Source: Eulemur rufifrons
Lineage: Eukaryota > Chordata > Mammalia > Primates > Lemuridae
Length of the DNA: 64,000 nucleotides
Reading direction: 5' to 3'
Assembly (NCBI RefSeq): GCF_041146395.1
Contig: NC_091008.1
Location: 7,887,501 to 7,951,500, forward strand
This document shows positions 52,530 through 62,735 of the stretch, piece after piece. Positions within the stretch are counted from its first letter, which is position 1. Every line of letters starts with the position of its first letter. Both the position numbers and the translations under genes were made by a program. The notes beneath the pieces were generated by a model that saw nothing but the letters and a program-made list of their open reading frames with translations, ran no database searches and was not told the DNA's origin.

Positions 52530-54972
52530 GCGCCACCTACTGACAGGGAGGTCACTCTGCAACCCTTTCACTGCATCTACTGACTCATCGTACAGGGAGT
52601 GGTCAAAGCTCACCCACAGGCGCCACCTACTGACAGGGAGGTCACTCTGCAACCCTTTTAGTGCATCTACTGACTCATCGTACAGGGAGTGGTCAAAGCT
52701 CACCCACAAGCGCCACCTACTGACAGGGAGGTCACTCTGCAACCCTTTTACTGCATCTACTGACTCATCATACAGGATGTGGTCAAATCTCACCCACAAG
52801 CGCCACCTACTGACAGGAAGGTCACTCTGCAACCCTTTTAGTGCATCTACTGACTCATCGTACAGGGAGTGGTCAAAGCTCACCCACAAGCGCCACCTAC
52901 TGACAGGGAGGTCACTCTGCAACCCTTTCACTGCATCTACTGACTCATCGTACAGGGAGTGGTCAAAGCTCACCCACAGGCGCCACCTACTGACAGGGAG
53001 GTCACTCTGCAACCCTTTTAGTGCATCTACTGACTCATCATAAAGGGAGTGGTCAAAGCTCACCCACACCACAAGCGCCACCTACTGACAGGGAGGTCAC
53101 TCTGCAACCCTTTTGCTGCATCTACTGACTCATACAGGATGTGGTCAAATCTCACCCACAAGCGCCACCTACTGACAGGGAGGTCACTCTGCAACCCTTT
53201 TACTGCATCTGCTGACTCATCATAAAGGGAGTGGTCAAAGCTCACCCACAAGCGCCACCTACTGACAGGGAGGTCACTCTGCAACCCTTTTGCTGCATCT
53301 ACTGACTCATACAGGATGTGGTCAAAGCTCACCCACAAGCGCCACCTACTGACAGGAAGGTCACTCTGCAACCCTTTGCTGCATCTACTGACTCATCATA
53401 CAGGATGTGGTCAAATCTCACCCACAAGCGCCACCTACTGACAGGAAGGTCACTCTGCAACCCTTTTAGTGCATCTACTGACTCATCGTACAGGGAGTGG
53501 TCAAAGCTCACCCACAAGCGCCACCTACTGACAGGGAGGTCACTCTGCAACCCTTTTAGTGCATCTACTGACTCATCGTACAGGGAGTGGTCAAAGCTCA
53601 CCCACAGGCGCCACCTACTGACAGGGAGGTCACTCTGCAACCCTTTTACTGCATCTACTGACTCATCATACAGGGAGTGGTCAAAGCTCACCCACAGGCG
53701 CCACCTACTGACAGGGAGGTCACTCTGCAACCCTTTTACTGCATCTACTGACTCATCGTACAGGGAGTGGTCAAAGCTCACCCACAAGCGCCACCTACTG
53801 ACAGGGAGGTCACTCTGCAACCCTTTTACTGCATCTACTGACTCATCATACAGGATGTGGTCAAAGCTCACCCACAGGCGCCACCTACTGACAGGGAGGT
53901 CACTCTGCAACCCTTTTACTGCATCTACTGACTCATCATACAGGGAGTGGTCAAAGCTCACCCACAAGCGCCACCTACTGACAGGGAGGTCACTCTGCAA
54001 CCCTTTTAGTGCATCTATTGACTCATCATAAAGGGAGTGGTCAAAGCTCACCCACACCACAAGCGCCACCTACTGACAGGGAGGTCACTCTGCAACCCTT
54101 TTGCTGCATCTACTGACTCATACAGGATGTGGTCAAATCTCACCCACAAGCGCCACCTACTGACAGGGAGGTCACTCTGCAACCCTTTTACTGCATCTGC
54201 TGACTCATCATAAAGGGAGTGGTCAAAGCTCACCCACAAGCGCCACATACTGACAGGGAGGTCACTCTGCAACCCTTTTGCTGCATCTACTGACTCATAC
54301 AGGATGTGGTCAAAGCTCACCCACAAGCGCCACCTACTGACAGGAAGGTCACTCTGCAACCCTTTGCTGCATCTACTGACTCATCATACAGGATGTGGTC
54401 AAATCTCACCCACAAGCGCCACCTACTGACAGGGAGGTCACTCTGCAACCCTTTTACTGCATCTACTGACTCATCATACAGGGAGTGGTCAAAGCTCACC
54501 CACAAGCGCCACCTACTGACAGGGAGGTCACTCTGCAACCCTTTTACTGCATCTACTGACTCATCATACAGGATGTGGTCAAATCTCACCCACAAGCGCC
54601 ACCTACTGACAGGAAGGTCACTCTGCAACCCTTTTACTGCATCTACTGACTCATCATACAGGGAGTGGTCAAAGCTCACCCACAAGCGCCACCTACTGAC
54701 AGGGAGGTCACTCTGCAACCCTTTTACTGCATCTACTGACTCATGGTACAGGGAGTGGTCAAAGCTCACCCACAAGCGCCACCTACTGACAGGGAGGTCA
54801 CTCTGCACACCCTTTTGCTGCATCTACTGACTCATCATACAGGATGTGGTCAAATCTCACCCACAGGCGCCACCTACTGACAGGGAGGTCATTCTGCACA
54901 TCTTTTACTGCATCTACTGACTCATCCTATAGGGTGTGGTCAAATCTCACCCACAAGCGCCATCTACTGACA
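52530..54972 (-). promoter_or_regulatory. Cluster of CTCF-core-like words, one per array unit
   Basis: Each unit boundary reads 'gcgccacctactga', 13 of 14 positions of the CTCF core (SYGCCMYCTRSTGG on this strand), with only the last base off. Unit 28 has 'gcgccatctactga', also 13/14; unit 20 has 'gcgccacatactga', 12/14. All are in the same orientation. CTCF is a zinc-finger architectural protein; binding here is inferred from the words only. Confidence 0.45.
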
Positions 54973-55062
54973 GGGAGGTCAATCTGCACACCCTTTTCCC
55001 ACATCTACTGACTCATCACACAGGGTGTGGTCAAATCTCACCCACAAACACCACCTACCTAC
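52531..55062 (+). repeat. 90-bp tandem array, 28 units plus one decayed unit
   Basis: Units start at 52531, 52621, 52711, 52801, 52891, 52981, 53076, 53163, 53253, 53340, 53429, 53519, 53609, 53699, 53789, 53879, 53969, 54064, 54151, 54241, 54328, 54417, 54507, 54597, 54687, 54777, 54868 and 54958; a last decayed unit starts near 55048. Most are exactly 90 bp; 95, 87, 89 and 91-bp variants recur. Units differ by only a few bases, mainly 'ctgc/gtgc', 'catcg/catca', 'gggagt/ggatgt' and 'aaagc/aaatc'. Each carries 'cgccacctactgacaggg', 'gaggtcactctgc' and 'ctactgactcat'. Divergence rises in the last three units next to ORF1. Because 90 is a multiple of three, long frames of 30-residue repeats stay open on both strands; they are not evidence of a gene. 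Confidence 0.97.
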
Positions 55063-55325
55063 GGGCTCAGAGACTAAACAGCGTGTGTCATCATCCAAAC
55101 GAAAATCTAAAGGGAAGAAGCAACAGCTGATCCAGATGGGAAGGAGTCAGGGAAAGAACTGTGGAAGTATGAAGAACCAAACAGAAAGCACACGCCCAAA
55201 GAGGAACACCAGCTCTCTAGCAATGGACATCAACCAAATTCAGAACACTAGAAGAAGAATTTCGAGCATGGATTGTAAGAAGACTCAGTGATATGCAAGA
55301 AAAAATATAACCAACACAAAGAAAC

Positions 55326-55344
55326 CACACACACACACACACAC
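55326..55344. repeat. Short (CA)n run in L1 ORF1
   Basis: About nine CA units inside the ORF1 relic. Confidence 0.9.
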
Positions 55345-55355
55345 AAAAAATCTAG

Positions 55356-55760
<405 letters not shown>

Positions 55761-55905
55761 TGGAAATGAAGAATTTATTCAAGAAATTACAAAACACAGA
55801 GGAAAGCCTCAAGAACAGGGTAGATCAAACAGAAGAAAGAATCTCAGGGATTGAAGATAACACCTTTCAATTAAATAAGTCAGTCACAGAGATAGAGCCT
55901 TTATC

Positions 55906-56590
55906 AAAAAGTCCAAAGACAATAAATGTTGGCATAGATGTAGAGAGACAGGAACACTCGTACAGTGCTGGTGGGACTGCAAACTAGTACAACCTCTGTG
56001 GAAAATAATAATGGAGATACCTCAAAGAGATACAAGTAGAACTACCCTTTGATCCAGCAATCCCATTACTGGGCATCTACCCAAAAGAACAAAAGACATT
56101 CTATAAAAAAGACACCTGAACTCGAATGTTTATAGCAGCACAATTCACAATTGCAAAGATATGGAAGCAACCCAAGTACCCATCAATACATGAGTGGATT
56201 AATAAAATGTGGTATATGGATACTATGGAGTTCTATTCAGCCACAAAAACAATGGTGATCTAGCACCTCTTATATTATCCTGGATAGAGCTGGAGCCCAT
56301 TCTCCTAAGTGAAGTATCACAAGAATGAAAAAACAAGTACCACACATACTCACATCAAATTGGTATTAACTGATCAACACTTATGTGCACATATGGTAGT
56401 AACATCCATCAGGTGTCAGGCAGGTGGGGGGGGATGGGATGGGTATATTCACATTTAATGGGTGCAGTGCACATCGTCTTGGAGATGGACACTCTTGAAG
56501 CTCTGACTTGGGTGGGGCAAAGGCAATATATGCAACCCCCGTACATTTGTACCCCCGTAATATGCAGAAATTTAAAAAATCAAAAAAAGA
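55906..56590 (+). mobile_element. L1 ORF2 end and 3' UTR
   Basis: It starts 'atcaaaaagtccaaagacaa' and passes 'gatccagcaatcccattact', 'gagtggattaataaaatgtg' and 'tggatagagctggagcccat'. It then reaches the 3' UTR 'catcaggtgtcaggcaggtg' and ends 'tacatttgtacccccgtaat' with an A-rich tail. It matches the L1 at 32940-33600 closely. Frames are broken. Confidence 0.93.
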
Positions 56591-59018
56591 AAAAGAAGAG
56601 GAGGCAAATCTGATTTGCAGTAACCCAAGGAACCAATGCAGAGCTGAATGTAAGACAATGACATAAATAAGAGATCACCTGAATAGATGGCATGTTAGAT
56701 AGAACTAGGAGATTAAAGTGATCTAACAAAGGTTGGTGATGAACAGGATTGAACACACAGAAAAGAGGAAATGTCTATTTTTTTTCCCAGTTTTGATATT
56801 AACTCTGTTTCTCCACAAAGCTTGATTTGGAGAAAAGTCATCATACAAATCTTGGACTTCTGTCAAGAAAAATTGAAATTAAAAGATTATAAATGCTTAG
56901 AAAATCCAGTGACTTGTTCTAATGACCTGAGATGAAGAAAAAGTATTCCTAATCACATACTCTAGGCATTCAGTGTTTTGGCCTCTCTAATATTTGCTTT
57001 CATCAGTCCAAATCCTTGCCATGGAAATCTCAATATAACTAATATAATTACTGAGAGAGCACACGGAACCAACAGGCTAATTATTTTACTAAGGATGCTT
57101 CAATATTACCAAAGTATTAAGAAAGCTCTGATGATGCTGCTAATTTTATTTTGTTAATTAAGTACATTAGTATTTGCTATCTTTCTAGGATAAAATAATA
57201 TCAAGGAGAGTTATTGTTTCATAAATATCTGTTTAATGATAGAGAGTATTAACAACACATTAGGGAGTGAGGATAGAGTTCACTTTTTAAGCTATGACAT
57301 CATTCAGTAGAGAATAGGAATGAAACAATCAACTTCCATGGGCAAATGTCCTTCCAAAGCAATTGAGTCCTAAATGCCAAACTAAAATAGTTTGCCATAG
57401 ACTCAATGAAAATGTTCTGTTCTAAAGGATGTTCTGACTGATGGTAAATTTAATAATATTTTAAAATGTCAAGTTGAGTTTTAATTCCAAGTCAGTATCT
57501 CCTAGAGCATAATGTGTTACAAATTCATTATCAAGAGACTACCCTTCTTCAACTTTTTGGATTTTAGCAATGAGAATTTCAGAGAGCAAATAAATTCAAG
57601 ATTCTATTCTATTTATTTCCTTCAAAACTTCAAATGTGAATGACAAATGCTTAGTAAGGCATTTTAAAATAAAAGTAATGATAGTATTTAGATTCATAGT
57701 CTCTAAATCATGCAATTTCTTATGGTATCAGTCAATTATACTTAATTTTTAGCTGTTAAGCTAGACTAATCATAGGATAAATGTAAAATTTAAAGAGTGG
57801 TAAAACAGTGCTATATTGGTTCAACATCCATCTGTTCTCTTAAAGATATAAACATTTCCAGTAAATATTTATCTTGCTTGATGACAAAAAAGTTATATCA
57901 GTTTATATGGTTAATTAAATGAATTAATAAATTAATATTTAAATACATTATCTACTTAAAGCAATTATACATTCACAGATACAATGGGCTATAGCTTTGC
58001 ATAAACAAAACAATGGTCTGATTAATAATTTTTAAATTTTAAACAATTGTTTTGACATCTAAGTAAACATAATTTAGCATTACTAAAAATAATTTACATT
58101 TGGGCTAATGTAAAATAAAATTAAAATATGAACTTATGTTTTAGACATGCCTTCTATTACATGTAATTTACTTGATTATTATTCTGTTTATTTGCCAGTG
58201 CCCCTGTGATATATTCTGTGATCCCAAAATCATTAGTGGCACAACAAAATGTGACATACTCTGCCCCCTTCCTGCCATTCCCAAGGAAAATATGAAGATA
58301 TTTTCCTAAGATTTAGCCATTTCTCTTGCATAAATGCTCTTTGGATTTTTGCAAGCCTTTGGTTATTCCAGAGTTCTGAAAAAGTTTTTGATTTTGACAT
58401 ATTTTGCCACTGCTATTATTGCTTTTATTGAGGAGACAATGTTTCGGAGTTCTTACTCTAATATTATATTTCTAGTGTGGCAGTCAATGTGTTAAATCAT
58501 AGCTTCTTCAGTCTTTCTTTTGTTGGCTGGATTTTAATTCCAAAGAAATTATCTGACTTCTATTGGTTTGTTTGTTGGAATATTCTTTCTTTTTCTTCTT
58601 GGAAACATTCGTTTCTGCTATCTTTATATTTCAACATGAGTTTAATCAATGTATATAAATTTCTTGGAACATGTTTTTATTTGAAATTTGAAGACTTTCT
58701 CAACTGTCTTCCAATGGGTAATGTTGTTTTGTAAAATTCTAAGGCCAAATTGATTTATTAAACTTATGAGTGATTTGATGTTTTTTGCCTGTTACATATA
58801 ATATTGTTTCCTCATCCAGAGATCTAGATCTACTAACTTAATTTGAATATATCTTGACTCGATTCTTTTTTTGTAAATTGTGATTGTGACATGACAAATC
58901 TTTCTGTGGCTAGATTTAGTGGCTTTTCTTTAGGAAAAGTTTCCTATCATATTTAATATATATATAGTATTTTTGCATAGTTTTGCATTCCATATATTTG
59001 ATTCTCCTCTTCAGAAAT
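56591..59018. other. Unique AT-rich sequence, no gene seen
   Basis: 2.4 kb without SINEs. 58470-58980 has the look of an old antisense LINE ('ttaatcaatgtatataaatt' and 'tgtggctagatttagtggct'), but I cannot assign it. A frame at 58477-58734 has no resemblance. Confidence 0.4.
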
Positions 59019-59407
<389 letters not shown>

Positions 59408-59516
59408 TGACTATAATTTTCTTTATAATCTTGTTAAATTATTTTTAGTTTTACCTACTAAATTGTGTTTGATTCTTTTCAAACCTGCCCTCCATGTTCT
59501 GTGTCTTGCAATAGCT

Positions 59517-59805
59517 ATTTTTTTTTATTTCAGCTCATTATGGGGGTACAAAAGTTCAGGTTATATATATTGCCCATGCCTCCCTATCCCCCCGAGTCTG
59601 AGCTTCAGTTGTGTCCATTCCCCAGACAGTGCACATCGCACTCATCATGTAGGTATGCACCCATCCCCTCCTCCACCCCATCCCCCCCAGTCAGAACTTC
59701 AAGCGTGTCCATTCCCCAGGCAGTGCACATCGCACTCATCAAGTAGGTATACACCCATCCCTTCCCCCCAGCCCCCACCTCTGTCTGATACCCAATTGGT
59801 GTTAT
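59517..59805 (-). mobile_element. L1 3'-UTR fragment with internal tandem duplication
   Basis: 'tatttcagctcattatgggg' and 'gtacaaaagttcaggttata' are the complement of the L1 3' end. A segment of about 97 bases ('gtgtccattccccagacagt' ... 'gtaggtatgcacccatcccc') occurs twice in tandem, at about 59608 and 59705. Confidence 0.85.
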
Positions 59806-60181
59806 TTTTTTCTATAAATTTCTTTGTTCTTGGGGTTTGATTTAATTGAATATTGCTTTAAATTTCTCCATCTTCCATTCATAAATTTTATTGGCTTTTA
59901 AAGATACTCTTTATCTTACATTTTTTGATCGTGTTTCTTTTCTTCTTTTAATTTTTTTATTCGGCATAAAAGCTTTGGAGAAGTATTTGATAATACTTTA
60001 TTAATTATTATCTTTGAATATGTGAGGGGGTGAGGGCAGAGGTTGTTCTTTCTGAGCCAGCTATTTGCCAAAACAGTGTAAGGTAAAAGCCTAAGTGGTG
60101 GTCTTGGTCATAGATAGGTTGGGTTCTGTAATTGTTACCACTGAATACTTTCTGATGAATGATCTACTATGGATTATGAAT
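59806..60181. other. Unique AT-rich sequence
   Basis: Nothing recognised. Confidence 0.4.
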
Positions 60182-60521
60182 TTTTTTTTTTTTTTTTTTT
60201 TTTTGTTGAGACAGAGTCTCACTCTGTTGCCCAGGCTAGAGTGAGTGCCGTGGCGTCAGCTTAGCTCACAGCAACCTCAGACTCCTCAGCTTAAGCGATC
60301 CTACTGCCTCAGCCTCCCGAGTAGCTGGGACTACAGGCATGCGCCACTATGCCCGGCTAATTTTTTCTATATATATTTTTAGTTGTCCATATAATGTCTT
60401 TCTATTTTTAGTAGAGACAGGGTCTCGCTCAGGCTGGTCTCGAACTCCTGACCTTGAGCAATCCACCCGCCTCGGCCTCCCAGAGTGCTAGGATTACAGG
60501 CGTGAGCCACCGCGCCCGGCC
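60182..60521 (-). mobile_element. SINE, full dimer
   Basis: Target duplication 'tggattatgaattttt'. A ten-base piece of the left arm ('tcttgctcag' region) is deleted near 60427. Confidence 0.97.
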
Positions 60522-60809
60522 TGGATTATGAATTTTTAATGCGTTTTAATGAAGCTCCCATCTTTTAAATTTTACTGAGTAATATCTCCTTAAATTTCTT
60601 TGGTTTTTTAAATCAGCATTTGTAAAACCGTTGGACAATTACCCTTTACCTTTACTCTGTTATCATTCTAGAAGGTATTCAGGCAAAATGGCTTGAATTC
60701 ATTCCCCTGTCTTCATTCAATGTTACCTCTCCTGCCAACTTTTGTTGTTACACAGGTCTCAAAAATGTTCACACAGTCCTTTGAAGCAACCATGTAATTA
60801 GATTCTAAG

Positions 60810-61217
60810 TGCTATGGTTTGAGATTGTCCCCACCAATATCATGTTGATATCTGATCTCTGACCTGGCAGTGTTGGGAATGGAGCCCTCTGGGAAGGGCT
60901 TGGATTATGGGGTGGATCCATCATGAATGGGTTGGTAGCGAGTGAGTTCTCACTCTCTGAGGACATTCTCAAAGGAATGTTCTTGCAAGAGTGAGTTGTC
61001 ACAGAGCCAGGATGCTCCTAGGGTTTTCTCTCTTGACATGTATCCACTTCCCTCTTGACCTCCTATGTCATGATGCAGCATAAACTTGCCAGAAGCCAGG
61101 GCCATGTCCTTGAACTTCCCAGCCTATAGGTCTGTGATCTAAAATCTCTCTTTTGTTTTCTCATAAATTACCCAGTTTCAAGTGTTCTGTTAGGGCAACA
61201 CAAAATGGACTAAGACA
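60810..61217 (+). mobile_element. MaLR solo LTR, MST/THE1-like
   Basis: It starts 'tgctatggtttgagattgtc', then 'ggtggatccatcatgaatgg', 'gtgagttctcactctctgag', 'ataaattacccagtttcaag' and 'caaaatggactaagaca'. This is the order of an MST/THE1 LTR. No internal sequence adjoins it. I could not find a 5-bp target duplication. Confidence 0.85.
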
Positions 61218-61684
61218 GTCTGAGTATTCCACTTATTAGAAAAACTCTGAATGGTACCAATTTATTGCCACTTGGCAACTACTCCTCTTATCCTTAATAC
61301 AATATTTGGTTGGATGGGCCCATCCTTCTCCATTTATGATTGTCTGAAATTGAGATAATCCACAGGTTCTATTGAAGAAGTGTTCTTGTCTGTTTTTATT
61401 TATTTTTATTGTTTTATGTTTATTTGTTTCAGACACAGAGCAGAGTAATGATATCTTTGGGCCATCAACTTTAATTAGACAGTGTTCATGCTTATTTTTT
61501 AAAATAGTTTTTGTTTGCTCCTTTTGTTTTTCTCTTGAAGATGAGCCGATTAGCAGGAGAGCAATGGGGGAAAGAATAATGTATTAAACTGCACTCAGCT
61601 GTAGTTTCAACTTTTTAAGTGATTTCCTTGCCAACCTTTACATGGTTGGCTGGTTTGTTTTTCTGGAAAGATGATAGTGTGACT
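61218..61684. other. Unique sequence
   Basis: Nothing recognised; AT-rich. Confidence 0.4.
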
Positions 61685-61925
61685 AAGATCCCAGACTCGA
61701 TGCCAGAATCTGGGTACAATTCTACCTTCCACTATTTCCTAGATATTGTATGTGACTTCAGATAAGTTATTTAGTCACCTTGTACCTCAGGTTTTAATCC
61801 GAAAATGGCAATAACAACAATATCATCATACAGGATCCTTAGGATATATAAATAAGTCAATTAATGTAAAGAACATGCTTGGAACACTGCCTGGAATATA
61901 CAAAGTACTCAATAAATGTTAACTA
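61685..61925 (+). mobile_element. MIR fossil, near full length
   Basis: 'gactaagatcccagactcga', 'gtgacttcagataagttatt', 'ccttgtacctcaggttttaa', 'tgcttggaacactgcctgga' and 'actcaataaatgttaact' give the whole MIR order. Confidence 0.85.
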
Positions 61926-61984
61926 TTTGTTTTTATCAAAATAATTTTCCATACTTAGGAGCTGAATTCAATTAATATAGGCAT

Positions 61985-62165
61985 TATATATTGAGTACCC
62001 ATATATAGTAGACATTTTATACAAAATATGTACAGTTAAACATAATTATCACAATTTTACAGAGGATGAAATGGAGCCTGAAAGAAGGAAAGGCCAGTTA
62101 ACTGAAAGCGTCCCGGTCTCCAGTGAACCCCTAACCTCTCAGTTTCCAAAGCTTGTGCATTGTTT
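61985..62165 (-). mobile_element. MIR fossil
   Basis: 'tatattgagtacccatatat', 'acaattttacagaggatgaa' and 'atggagcctgaaagaagg' are the complement order. Together with the previous copy it forms an inverted MIR pair. Confidence 0.65.
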
Positions 62166-62204
62166 CCCAGGAGCGGTAAAAAAATAAATAAAAGAGGATC
62201 TAAT

Positions 62205-62735
62205 GAAGATAGACAGCAGATTGCTGGTTATCAGAGGCTGGGAAGGGTAGAGGTGTGGGGAGGATGAAAAGAAGCTGATTAATGGGTACAAAGATACGAC
62301 TTCATAGAAGACATGAGACCTAGTGATAGGTCAATAGAATAGATAGATAGATAGATCAATAGAGTAACAATAGTTTTACAGTGATCCATCATACATTCCA
62401 CAATAGTTAGCTGAGAATAATTCAAATGTTTCTAGCATAAAGAAAAGACAAATATTCTTGAGCCCAGGAGTCTGAGGTTGCTGTGAGCTAGGCTGACGCC
62501 ACAGCACTCTAGGCCGGGCAACAGAGTGAGACTCTGTCTCAAAAAAAAAAAAAAAAAAAAAAGACAAATATTTAAGGTGATATTTAAGGTACACTGATTT
62601 GATGTTTACAAATCATATGAATATATTAAATTACCACATGTACCCCCAAATTATGTACATTTATCATGCATCAATTTAAAATGTTTACAAATATAAAAAT
62701 TATAATGTTTTAACACATAAAATAATAAATAAATA
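62205..62735 (+). mobile_element. L1 3'-UTR fragment, split by a SINE fragment
   Basis: 'gttatcagaggctgggaagg', 'gattaatgggtacaaagata' and, after the SINE, 'ttaaattaccacatgtaccc' and 'ccaaattatgtacattta' match an L1MA-type 3' UTR. A short (ATAG)n lies at 62339-62355. Confidence 0.8.
62457..62562 (+). mobile_element. 5'-truncated SINE, right-arm end only, with target duplication
   Basis: Only the last ~85 bases of the right arm plus a 22-base A tail are present. They are flanked by 'aaagacaaatatt' at 62444 and 62560. The duplication shows that it arrived as a truncated copy and was not trimmed later. Confidence 0.95.

Noticed and set aside
53329..54069. 246-residue repeat protein on the minus strand (also 52350-53081 and plus-strand 53318-54031)
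   Set aside because: The frames exist only because the 90-bp unit is divisible by three and lacks stops; they end where unit length changes by 1 or 2 bases.
52531..55062. CRISPR-like array
   Set aside because: Units are contiguous 90-bp tandem copies with no unique spacers, in a primate nuclear context.
52531..55062. Centromeric or telomeric satellite
   Set aside because: The array is only 2.5 kb and sits in register between an L1 5' UTR and ORF1; unit length and sequence do not suggest alpha satellite.
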